This document shows, one piece after another, positions 44,976 through 53,777 of a stretch of DNA of 57,240 nt. A model generated the notes under the pieces. That model had not been told where the DNA came from. It worked only from the letters and a program-made list of their open reading frames with translations, and did no database searches. The stretch spans positions 1 through 57,240 of the forward strand of contig DKVL01000088.1 in assembly GCA_002491195.1 (NCBI GenBank). Direction: 5' to 3'. This DNA comes from Lachnospiraceae bacterium UBA7179. Lineage in GTDB: Bacteria; Bacillota; Clostridia; Lachnospirales; Lachnospiraceae. Both the position numbers and the translations under genes were made by a program. Numbering within the stretch: the first letter of the stretch is position 1; each line of letters begins with the position of its first letter.

Positions 44976-47531
44976 TCAATAAATATATGTTCCTGCCGCA
45001 GCCGTAAACTGCCGGCCATCCGGCAGACGAATCTCTCCAGTGCATCCAAACGGAACTGTGATCTCATAAGACACTAGCCCGTCTTCCTTATATTTCCAAT
45101 TGGACTGATATGTTCCGGCCGCTGTCTTAAGGGTACACTCCACAAAACCAAGTCTTTCATCCGGGTGCGGCTCGATCAAAGCCCGTCGGAATCCCGGCTC
45201 CAGCGCACGGATTCCCGCTGTATATCCATACATCCATGCCTCAATGCTTCCATAGCTGTAATGATTCAGACTGTTCATTCCCTCTGGATTCATATGTCCG
45301 TCCGGCATCACGGAATTCCATCTCTCCCAGATCGTCGTTGCTCCCAGCTTCACACTGTAAAGCCACCCCGGATAGTCCTCGTTCAGCAGCAGATCAACTG
45401 CCTGCTTATGATGCCCGGTCTCGGTCAATGCCGGACACAGGATCGTGGTTCCCACAAATCCCGTATTCAGATGATTCTGATTGTCAGAAACTCTCTTGGA
45501 CAGTGCATCTCCTTCTTTCCCTGTATTTTCATCTGTGAGTCCGAACATGATTGCCATGGCTGCCCCTGTCTGTGTATGGCATACACATAGTCCGTCCTCG
45601 TCAAAATATTTCGCAAGAACTGCCTCCTTGATCTCCTTTGCCAACTGTGCATATTCCCTCGCATCTTTCTCATACCCAAGGATTTCTGCTGACTTGGCAA
45701 TAATCTGTGCATCGCGGTAATAATACGCGCTTGCGATATAAAGCGGATCAGTTGCCCCAAAAGGTCCCGGCTGCTCGTTATCCAGAGCCAGCCAGTCTGC
45801 AAAGTGAAATCCGCTCTTGATCAAATGTCCGCCTTCTTCCTTCTCTTCCAGCTTCCGCTCGTAATCCACCCATGCCTTCATTCCCGGATAAGTCTCCGCA
45901 AGCAATGTCCTGCTTCCATAGTGAAGATATACATTCCACGGAATGATCACGCCCGCGTCTGCCCATGGACAGCTGCCATACTCCGCAATCATCCCTTCTT
46001 TGATCCGCGGCACTACATTGGGCACCGCCCCGTCAAGGATATTCTGCTCTGCACGCATATCCCACAGATACTTCCTGTAAAACGCAGGCATATACATGTT
46101 ATAGCAGGCTGTCTCTGAAAATATCTGTGCGTCTCCTGTCCATCCCAGACGTTCATCGCGCTGCGGACAGTCCGTGGGCACATCCAGGAAATTATCCTTC
46201 TGCCCCCACAATGCATTTGAAAACAACTGGTTAACCTGCGCATCTCCTGTCACGATCCAGCCAGTCTGGTCAAAATCACTACGCAGATGCCATGCGGTAA
46301 AATTATATTCTTTGCATGTTTTCTCAAGCGCTATCCACGCGCCGTCTGCATCCTTTCCATCTCTTTTTCCATCTTTTCTCTCTGCCAGCATATAGCGGAA
46401 TCCGTAAAAGGTAAAATGTGGCCTTACATGGGCTTTCCTGCCGTTTGAGATATAGATGAATTCTGTCTTTGCCAGACGCAGATTCTCATGATAAAAGCAT
46501 CCATCCTGTAAAATCTCACAGGCCGTCAGGCGAATCTGCGTTCCTTCCGGAAGCGCACAGTCAAACTCTACCCAGCCCGTCAGGTTCTGTCCAAAATCCA
46601 GTATTGTTTCTCCCTTCGGCGACACGATCACTTCAATCGGGTGAAAAGACTCCTTTTTTACAATTGGAAGGTTATACCGCCCTGTAAGTTCACCGCATTT
46701 TTCCGGCGCAGCGCATATCACCCCGCAGGTCTTCTGGGCATCTTCCAACCTGGCATCATAGACTTCCCCATCGTAGATTCCACTGAAAGTAATCGGTGAT
46801 ACCCTGCTAAGCCAATCCTCTCCGGTTGCCATAACCAGTTCTCCGTCCGCGTAAAGTTCCGCAATGGCATATAATTGATCGCCGTATAAATTTTTGAATC
46901 CTCCATCGAATCCAAGGCGGCTCTTAAACCACCCTTCCCCAAGCCAGATCTGGATCTGATTCTCACCCGCAGCCAGATATGCACTAACATCATAGGCGCT
47001 GGTCTGCAAGTGGAAATCATAGGAATGATATCCTGGCGCCAGATACTCATCGCCCACTTTTTTCCCGTTGATATAACATTCATATACACCAAGTCCGCAG
47101 ATATACAGGCGCGCATCTTTCTTTTCCTTCACCTGGAACGTCTTTTCCAGGATATAACCTGCCATGGCATCTGCATCAACGATTTCTTTACCCGGCGTAA
47201 TCCACTGTGCCTGCCACGCTTCCCTTTGTTTCCCCGTCTCAAAATAACTGGATGCCTCAGCCGTTTCCCCATTGTCGGCCGTTACGCTCACTGTCCAGTC
47301 ATACCTGCATCTCGGTTCCATCTCAAGCTGTACAGAGTAGTCCAGACTGTCCGCTGTCTCATCCTCCCCGCTGTCGTACAGGACTTCCATCCCTTTCTTT
47401 ACTGTAATTCTCGCATACTTTTGCGTTTTTGCTCCTTCTGCTTCTTCCACTTTCCAGGAAAACGAAACAGGCTCATAACAGTATCCTTTTGGTTCTGTAA
47501 TATGATTGACACGTAATTCTGTAACCTTCAT
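44976..47531 (-). CDS. Alpha-L-rhamnosidase, glycoside hydrolase family 78
   Basis: 851 residues with the same layout as the GH78 at 35428 and recognisable identity. The general acid is E460 in DCPQRDERLGW and the base lies in TTIWERWNSVM. It lacks the 60-residue C-terminal extension of its paralogue. It should cleave alpha-L-rhamnose inside the cell. The gap to the GH2 gene upstream is 11 bases and to the GH3 gene downstream 65 bases, so all belong to one operon. The two paralogues may serve different aglycones or linkages. Confidence 0.92.
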   Translation of the reverse strand: MKVTELRVNHITEPKGYCYEPVSFSWKVEEAEGAKTQKYARITVKKGMEVLYDSGEDETADSLDYSVQLEMEPRCRYDWTVSVTADNGETAEASSYFETGKQREAWQAQWITPGKEIVDADAMAGYILEKTFQVKEKKDARLYICGLGVYECYINGKKVGDEYLAPGYHSYDFHLQTSAYDVSAYLAAGENQIQIWLGEGWFKSRLGFDGGFKNLYGDQLYAIAELYADGELVMATGEDWLSRVSPITFSGIYDGEVYDARLEDAQKTCGVICAAPEKCGELTGRYNLPIVKKESFHPIEVIVSPKGETILDFGQNLTGWVEFDCALPEGTQIRLTACEILQDGCFYHENLRLAKTEFIYISNGRKAHVRPHFTFYGFRYMLAERKDGKRDGKDADGAWIALEKTCKEYNFTAWHLRSDFDQTGWIVTGDAQVNQLFSNALWGQKDNFLDVPTDCPQRDERLGWTGDAQIFSETACYNMYMPAFYRKYLWDMRAEQNILDGAVPNVVPRIKEGMIAEYGSCPWADAGVIIPWNVYLHYGSRTLLAETYPGMKAWVDYERKLEEKEEGGHLIKSGFHFADWLALDNEQPGPFGATDPLYIASAYYYRDAQIIAKSAEILGYEKDAREYAQLAKEIKEAVLAKYFDEDGLCVCHTQTGAAMAIMFGLTDENTGKEGDALSKRVSDNQNHLNTGFVGTTILCPALTETGHHKQAVDLLLNEDYPGWLYSVKLGATTIWERWNSVMPDGHMNPEGMNSLNHYSYGSIEAWMYGYTAGIRALEPGFRRALIEPHPDERLGFVECTLKTAAGTYQSNWKYKEDGLVSYEITVPFGCTGEIRLPDGRQFTAAAGTYIY

Positions 47532-47542
47532 TCTGTAACCTC

Positions 47543-49915
47543 CTACAATTCGATCACTGCTTCCTCAATTCCGTCCCCACTGATGCGAACGGTAATCTTC
47601 CCTCCATCTTTCTTCATCTTCAAAATTGCCAGTGCATGCCCTTCCCCTGCGGTGGTTTGTGGAAGTTCATATCCCTTCTTATGCAGCGCACCTACTCCTC
47701 CAAACGCAAGCAGTTCTGCTGTTCCTGTCACCTGGATAGACAATGGTACTTTCGAATCTGCCACAAGAAGTCCATCTTGATCCAGCACATCCACATTGAT
47801 AAATGCAAGTGTCTCATACCTCTCTGCACGCAGCGCCAGTTTCGATGCTTTCCCTGATGACTTAAGTGAGGTGCGCCCAATTTCTACGCCTCCTTCATAC
47901 GCAACTGCTGTTAACTCCCCTGGTTCATATACCGTGTTATATTGCGTCTCAAACCTTGTCTCTTTCCCGCAGGGCTGCACACCAAGCGATTTTCCGTTCA
48001 GGAACAATTCCACACTGTCCCCGCCGCCATACACCTGTATCATGATCGGTCTGCCTTCCTGCCCTTCATAAGAGTAGTTAAATGTACAATCCGTATAACA
48101 CCATGGTCCAAAATTTCGTGGAACGCCATATCTTTCCGGCGCCTGAACCGCGATACACGGCTTCTTTGTCAGACCAAATACAATCTCCCTGTAATAAGAG
48201 GTCGGACGCCGACTTCCGGTGAGCGAGATGTCTCCGCCTGTATTCATAAGATCAGGATACACTGGCGTCACTTCTCCCAGATAATCCCATCCGGTCCAGG
48301 TAAAATCACCAATGACAGCCGGGCATTTGGTAATCGCATCCCAGTTCTCCGCAATCTGCTTTGGATAGGTCTCTGTTCCCACCATCACGCGGTCCGGATA
48401 TCTGTCCGCATCCATCAGGTATCTGGAAGTCATGTAATTATAACCCATGATATCCATGGTGGTCTCCAATTTTTCAAGAATCCCACCCAGGATCGGATGC
48501 GCAACGATTCCCGGCATATTCGTCTCCATGGCAGCCATAAATACATTGACATCCCCCTTGCCGGTATCGGCCTTTCCATTGGTGATATCCTCCACGATCT
48601 TTGCAAGTCCGTCACCTGCCGCAAATGCACCGTTGATACCATTCGTCGTATACCGGGTGGCATCCAGTTCATGAAATTTGTCACTCAGCATACGGCTGGT
48701 CTCAAACCCTTTCTCTGTACAGATCTCAAAGATCTCATTCCCGGTAGAATACAGGATCACGGACGGATGATTGTAATCATCTTCTACCATATGTTCAATA
48801 TCCGTCTCCCAATTGCGGGTAAAATCAACCGAATAATCATAACTTACTTTACTCTTATTCCACACGTCCACAAGCTCATCCATGACATAGACGCCGAGCC
48901 TGTCGCATGCCTTAAGAAGCGCCTGGGATGCCGGATTATGTGCCGACCGGACAGCATTGAAGCCTGCCTCTTTCAACCGTTTCACCCTGCGGTATTCATA
49001 ATCGTCATAAGTAGCTGTTCCAAGAATGCCCTGATCGTGATGGATGCATGCACCGCGGAGCTTTACTTCCCTTCCATTCACCCTGAGGCCATGACGGCTG
49101 TCAACGGAAAGCTTTCTCACGCCGGACGTGATCTCTGTCACATCCAGCACTTCCTTTTCACCCGCCACAGTCAATACGACCTGATAAAGATTTGGCGTCA
49201 ATTCATCCCAGAGTTTTGCGTGGTCAATATAAATATTTTTCCGAAACTCCAATACCTGGCGGCTTCCTATCCGCACAGAATACGTGCGATCCGCCACGAC
49301 ATTGCCTTCCATATCCTTAATGTCCACAGATACCTGTACAGTGTCAGCTGACAGACTGTCGTTGTGTATTCCGGCAGATATGCATACCAGAGCGCCGTCT
49401 TCATCCACATCCAGCGTGGTCATACGAAGTCCATATGGTTTCACGTAAAGACTTCCTCCACGGATCAGCCAGACATCCCTGTAGATCCCTGCCCCGCTAT
49501 ACCATCTGCTGCTCCTGGTCCCGCATTTTACGGCCACCAGAATGTCATTGTCTGCGCCATACTTCAGATAATCTCCGATATCTACGGTAAAATCCGTATA
49601 TCCATAGGCGCTCTCCCCCACCTTAGACTGATTGACAAACACACTGGCATTGCGGTATATCCCTTCAAACTGCAGCATCACATGACCGCCCTGATACTCT
49701 TTCGGAACATAAAACCGCTTATAATATTTATACTCACCCGCATCAATATTCCCTGTAAAACCGCCGTTTACAGCGCCCTGCTTTTGTTCTTCATGAAACA
49801 TGGCATCATGAGGCAGCTCCACCTCCCTGGCATCATCCGGCACGCGGAACACTAATTCAAAAGGATCCATATCTTTCCATACTTTCCAGCCTTCATTGAA
49901 TTTTATCTTCTCCAT
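47543..49915 (-). CDS. Glycoside hydrolase family 2 enzyme (beta-galactosidase type)
   Basis: About 790 residues from the ATG at 49915, which GGAGGT precedes; a longer frame opens upstream without a site. The GH2 jelly-roll and Ig domains lead to the barrel, with RGACIHHDQG, RSAHNP and acid/base E394 in YSTGNEI; the nucleophile is in VGTETYPK. An additional C-terminal region (about 600-790) is of the DUF4982/Ig type. It is likely a beta-galactosidase or related. TAG of the upstream GH78-like gene and this ATG are separated by one base, so translation is coupled. Confidence 0.9.
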   Translation of the reverse strand: MEKIKFNEGWKVWKDMDPFELVFRVPDDAREVELPHDAMFHEEQKQGAVNGGFTGNIDAGEYKYYKRFYVPKEYQGGHVMLQFEGIYRNASVFVNQSKVGESAYGYTDFTVDIGDYLKYGADNDILVAVKCGTRSSRWYSGAGIYRDVWLIRGGSLYVKPYGLRMTTLDVDEDGALVCISAGIHNDSLSADTVQVSVDIKDMEGNVVADRTYSVRIGSRQVLEFRKNIYIDHAKLWDELTPNLYQVVLTVAGEKEVLDVTEITSGVRKLSVDSRHGLRVNGREVKLRGACIHHDQGILGTATYDDYEYRRVKRLKEAGFNAVRSAHNPASQALLKACDRLGVYVMDELVDVWNKSKVSYDYSVDFTRNWETDIEHMVEDDYNHPSVILYSTGNEIFEICTEKGFETSRMLSDKFHELDATRYTTNGINGAFAAGDGLAKIVEDITNGKADTGKGDVNVFMAAMETNMPGIVAHPILGGILEKLETTMDIMGYNYMTSRYLMDADRYPDRVMVGTETYPKQIAENWDAITKCPAVIGDFTWTGWDYLGEVTPVYPDLMNTGGDISLTGSRRPTSYYREIVFGLTKKPCIAVQAPERYGVPRNFGPWCYTDCTFNYSYEGQEGRPIMIQVYGGGDSVELFLNGKSLGVQPCGKETRFETQYNTVYEPGELTAVAYEGGVEIGRTSLKSSGKASKLALRAERYETLAFINVDVLDQDGLLVADSKVPLSIQVTGTAELLAFGGVGALHKKGYELPQTTAGEGHALAILKMKKDGGKITVRISGDGIEEAVIEL

Positions 49916-49916
49916 T

Positions 49917-51860
49917 CTATACCTCCACACATTGTTGTTCCTGTAATTCTTCTATATCCAGATGTTCTGTGTCTCCATAAATATGTACCCGCTTCCACCT
50001 GCCAACGGGCACTGTACAGTCAATCTTCTGGAAAAATTCCATCTGCGGTTTTACCTCATACTGTTCTCCCCCGGGTTTTAAGATCCGAACCCCTGCAAAA
50101 TATCTTGCCAGCAGATAAATCGGACTCGCTGCCCATGCATGACACAGGCTCTTGCCAAACTTGTCTCCATACATATCGTATTGTTCCGCTTCCGATACAT
50201 TCGGGTCATATTCCTCCCAGAATGTGACTGCACCGCGTTTTAACATTCCGCCCCAATAAGATTTCATCTGTTCCAGAACTTCTGCAAGCCTTCCCATCCT
50301 GCATAAAACATCCAATTCATAGAATTTAAAGTATGGTGTCGTAATTGCTGGTATTCTGTCATTGAAAAGCACACAGTCCACAATCTGTTTCTGTCTTTCT
50401 GTATCTGCAATTCCATACAAAATTGCGAATATATTGGCGTGTCTTGTGACATGGCGCCTCCCGGAAGAAAAAGAATCAATATAAGCTGACTGTTCTTCAT
50501 CCCAATAGAACTGATCAATTTTTCTTACCAGCTCCACATATTTATCGTTATATTCTGTGCACGCGGCACACTCCCTGTTGCCTGCAACGCTTTCCATCGC
50601 ATCCATAGCTTTATAACACGCTGCAAGAAGCATCTGTTCCGCGCAAACCGGTCCTTCTTTGTCCAGATCTGCCCAGTCAATATAGATCCAGTCCTTTTTG
50701 CGCCCGATTAGAAATCCATGTTCATCGAGCTGTTCCTCACAAAATTTTATCAGAGAAACCATCTTCGGATAGACCTGGCGCACGAACTCCTCATCCGCAT
50801 ATGCCTCATAGTGTTCCTTAATGCTTAGAATCCAGTATAAGGAATAATCTACGATTGTATTAATATGTGTCGTCATCGGATCGTTGCCGCGCAGTGCAAG
50901 CAGTGTCCTCCGGTTAATATCCGGGTCTGCCATCAGATACTGATTGACAAAAAGACTCTGGTAAGCATCCCCTCCCCAGATCCACTTGTCCCTCTTAATA
51001 CCATCTATAAAAAAGATTCCGCTGCAAAGTTGAAATGTATGCTCCGCGACTGCCCAGATCTGGTTTAACAGTTCATCATCACAGGAAAAAGAAGCTTTTA
51101 TTGGGATATCCACATACTGATGAATCGCCGATACCTTCATTTCTTCTTTTTTGTACTTCGGAAGGAATACAAAACGGACCGCACATCTCGGACTCCGGTT
51201 CGTCACCGGATCAATCTCCCAGCTATAATAGCAGTGCTCCTGATCCATAGCTTCCTCGCGGGATTCCCCACAGAAAATCCTGATCTTCTCTGTATCGTCC
51301 GCCCTTTCTGTATGCACTGCCCGCACAACCTCGATCTGTGCTGTCAATTCTGTCTCAAACTCATAGAGCACACCACTGTCAGTCTCCTCAACGCGGACTG
51401 GCTTATATCTTTTCTCGTCGTAATTCCAAACAGAAGGAATCTGGTCCGCTTTCATAAAATATCTGCTGTATCCCACAGGAACAGGCGGTTGGTCATAATC
51501 CTCCGCCAACCATTCCTGATCAGAGCAGATTACATCTCCCTCGATATAGATTGTCGGAAACTTCTCGATGCAGGCTGCATGAATGGAAATCGGAATCTCT
51601 CCCGAACCACATAGGATCTTTCTGCCAAAGGGATATTTTTTCTCTCCTGCAAGTACATACCCCGTTGCTTCGGAATGCACGATAAACGCAGTCTCCTCCT
51701 GCAATTGATATGTCCGCCGGAATACCACCCTGTTGCGAAATCCTTCGCTCTTCCAGAATGCCGGCCATCCCATGCCGCGCTCCACACGGCTGAAATTCTG
51801 CTTCATGGCATGATACAGTTCAAAATCCCCCGGATACCAGAGCCAGTAACTTTTTTTCAA
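49917..51860 (-). CDS. GH78-related six-hairpin glycosidase
   Basis: 647 residues. The N-terminal half is sandwich-like; the (alpha/alpha)6 barrel begins near 270 with FFIDGIKRDKWIWGGDAYQS, the counterpart of the DGxxRDRLxWxGD block in rhamnosidase-like proteins, and ends with LKRGAVTFWEEYDP and KSLCHAWAASPIYLLARYF. The usual acidic residue after RD is lysine here, so the catalytic acid is not obvious. It is first in the operon and only one base before the GH2 start. Function: probably alpha-L-rhamnosidase-like, substrate unknown. Confidence 0.8.
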   Translation of the reverse strand: MKKSYWLWYPGDFELYHAMKQNFSRVERGMGWPAFWKSEGFRNRVVFRRTYQLQEETAFIVHSEATGYVLAGEKKYPFGRKILCGSGEIPISIHAACIEKFPTIYIEGDVICSDQEWLAEDYDQPPVPVGYSRYFMKADQIPSVWNYDEKRYKPVRVEETDSGVLYEFETELTAQIEVVRAVHTERADDTEKIRIFCGESREEAMDQEHCYYSWEIDPVTNRSPRCAVRFVFLPKYKKEEMKVSAIHQYVDIPIKASFSCDDELLNQIWAVAEHTFQLCSGIFFIDGIKRDKWIWGGDAYQSLFVNQYLMADPDINRRTLLALRGNDPMTTHINTIVDYSLYWILSIKEHYEAYADEEFVRQVYPKMVSLIKFCEEQLDEHGFLIGRKKDWIYIDWADLDKEGPVCAEQMLLAACYKAMDAMESVAGNRECAACTEYNDKYVELVRKIDQFYWDEEQSAYIDSFSSGRRHVTRHANIFAILYGIADTERQKQIVDCVLFNDRIPAITTPYFKFYELDVLCRMGRLAEVLEQMKSYWGGMLKRGAVTFWEEYDPNVSEAEQYDMYGDKFGKSLCHAWAASPIYLLARYFAGVRILKPGGEQYEVKPQMEFFQKIDCTVPVGRWKRVHIYGDTEHLDIEELQEQQCVEV

Positions 51861-51899
51861 ACGAAACCCCTCCTTGCGTTTTCTAGATTTGCTAATTCT

Positions 51900-51960
51900 A
51901 TTGTACTGTATCTTTTTCCATATCTCACCTGCAAATTTTTTTATAAAACCGACATATTTT
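51900..51960 (-). promoter_or_regulatory. Activator-type promoter of the GH78/GH2/GH78/GH3 operon (box a)
   Basis: On the minus strand AAAATATGTCGG (51960-51949) is exactly 43 bases before the -10 TACAAT (51905-51900). The -35 position (GTGAGA) is poor, as expected for an activator-dependent promoter. Confidence 0.6.
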
Positions 51961-52056
51961 ATCTATTTTACGCAAACAAATTCTCTTCTTCCCTCAAGCT
52001 GCAAAAAGTTTCGCTTTTTGTTTCAAAGATTTTCGTTATCTATATATTTTGTATAA

Positions 52057-52104
52057 AGGAAAAAGAACTGACAGCGTTTTTCTATACTGTCAGTTCCTTT
52101 TCCT
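52057..52104 (-). terminator. Rho-independent terminator of the GH43 gene
   Basis: An 18-bp stem with one mismatch (AGGAAAAAGAACTGACAG at 52057-52074 against 52087-52104) and a 12-base loop. On the minus strand it is followed by TTTATA and lies 59 bases past the GH43 stop. Confidence 0.7.
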
Positions 52105-52162
52105 AATATTTTCTGTTTTATCTCTTGCCGCATCCTGCCGTCGTTTGATATTACCTAAACAG

Positions 52163-53653
52163 TTACTTCATAAATGAAAAGCTCTTCATATCCAGTTTCC
52201 CACTTCCGTCAAAAATAAAATACAACGCATATTTCTCCATTTCCGGTAGTTTTATTGGCATACTTACATTACTCCAGAATTCTTCACGGATATGTGCCTT
52301 CAGCTGGCCTAACACAATCTCTCCGTCTTCTGTGGCGCAGACTCTGATTGTCCCTGAAAACTCACCGCGTAGTTCCAGTGACAGCGCAGCAGCTTTTTCT
52401 TTTGTAAAATATTTGTATCCCAAAACCGTACCGCCTTTAACCGCTGTAACAAATGTAAAATTTTGCTGCTCCGTAATCCGGGTCTGTGTCCGCATAACTG
52501 GATTATCATAATCAATCTTTTCCATGGTGTCCGGACTTGTGAGATGGCAGGCAATCGCCGCCGGATAGGTGCCTGAACCGATTAACGGACCTCCATTTAA
52601 TCCACAGCTTGTAATCTCTACCTGTGAAATACTTCCGTTCTCTGAAATCGAAATCTTCTCAGCGCACCCCTGTCTTGAAAATTCAGTTCCATTTGTCTGC
52701 CTGTGATAAAAAATGTACCACTCCCCATTTGCCTGTACAATTCCCCCATGATTATTGCCCAGTGTATACACCGGCTTTTCTCTTCCATTAAAACCAATAT
52801 CGCCGTTTGACACAATTGTCCCGCCATAAACAAAATCCTTATCCGGTTTGTCACTGATTGCATAGCACAGTTCATGACTCTTATGGCTGGAATAAACAAA
52901 ATAATACTTTTTTCCTACCTTTCTGATGGAAGCGGCCTCAAAAAACCCGTGTCCCTCAAAGCCTGTACCTTTTGTATGCTTCCCGCCCGGTATCATGGGT
53001 CTTGGACTCTCTTTTAAGGTCAACATATCTGGCTCCAGTTCTGCGACCATCCCGTTTTCACCCATCTGGACATTCATCATAACCGTTACCATTTCCCTGA
53101 TATTATCCGGCAGCGCCGCAATTTCTTCTTCCGTAAATTCATGGGATTTCTGTGCCTTTTCTTCTGCAGGTGCAAATCCATAATAAAGGTACACTCTTCC
53201 GTCCTCATCTGTCAAAACTGCCGGATCAAACGGCATATATTCCTGCAGGATTTTTCCATCCATAATATGCTCCGGATAATGAACATGTCCATAAAATTCA
53301 AAGGGTCCTGCAGGTGAATCACTGACTGCCACACCAATTTCCGGATAAAAACTAAAACAGTAATACATATAGTAACGTCCGTCCGGTTCCTTCGTCACAT
53401 CCGGAGCCCACAACTGCATCTTATCATCCGGATTGGACGGGTCCTGTGTCCTGCGGTATATGACACCTTCATACCTCCAATCCTTCAAATTGTTCTCTGG
53501 TGCCGACCATGTTACATAATGTTCTTGACAATATGCTGTGCCATTTGCCTTATCGTGGGAACCATAAATATACACTCTCCCATCAAATAAGTGTGGTTCT
53601 CCATCCGGTACATACTCCCCTAATGGTAAATACGGATTGTAAATCTGTTCCAT
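52163..53653 (-). CDS. Glycoside hydrolase family 43 enzyme with C-terminal binding-like domain
   Basis: About 496 residues from the ATG at 53653; AAAGGAG lies upstream, and a TTG six bases earlier is less likely. The propeller starts with NPYLPLGEYVPDGEPHLFDG, holding the base Asp, and continues with WAPDV, MPFDPAVLTDEDGRVYLYYG and FFEAASIRKVGKKYYFVYSS with the acid Glu. Residues after about 360 look like a beta-sandwich carbohydrate-binding domain. It probably trims arabinose or xylose units in the cytoplasm. It is the second gene after the GH2 gene at 56171 and ends in a terminator. Confidence 0.87.
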   Translation of the reverse strand: MEQIYNPYLPLGEYVPDGEPHLFDGRVYIYGSHDKANGTAYCQEHYVTWSAPENNLKDWRYEGVIYRRTQDPSNPDDKMQLWAPDVTKEPDGRYYMYYCFSFYPEIGVAVSDSPAGPFEFYGHVHYPEHIMDGKILQEYMPFDPAVLTDEDGRVYLYYGFAPAEEKAQKSHEFTEEEIAALPDNIREMVTVMMNVQMGENGMVAELEPDMLTLKESPRPMIPGGKHTKGTGFEGHGFFEAASIRKVGKKYYFVYSSHKSHELCYAISDKPDKDFVYGGTIVSNGDIGFNGREKPVYTLGNNHGGIVQANGEWYIFYHRQTNGTEFSRQGCAEKISISENGSISQVEITSCGLNGGPLIGSGTYPAAIACHLTSPDTMEKIDYDNPVMRTQTRITEQQNFTFVTAVKGGTVLGYKYFTKEKAAALSLELRGEFSGTIRVCATEDGEIVLGQLKAHIREEFWSNVSMPIKLPEMEKYALYFIFDGSGKLDMKSFSFMK

Positions 53654-53777
53654 AATCAATTTCTCCTTTCCAAGTTCTCATCACTTGCCACTCAGTATAA
53701 CACAACCTTCATAATCTCTAGGCCATCAGTTTCTTTTCAACCACAATTTGCACTCTCCCGCTAATAAGAAATATCCC

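Noticed and set aside
47942..49351. A 469-codon open frame on the plus strand
   Set aside because: It lies fully antisense to the GH2 gene, whose motifs are intact; it has no ribosome site and low-complexity-free but unrecognisable sequence. It reflects GC skew of the coding strand.
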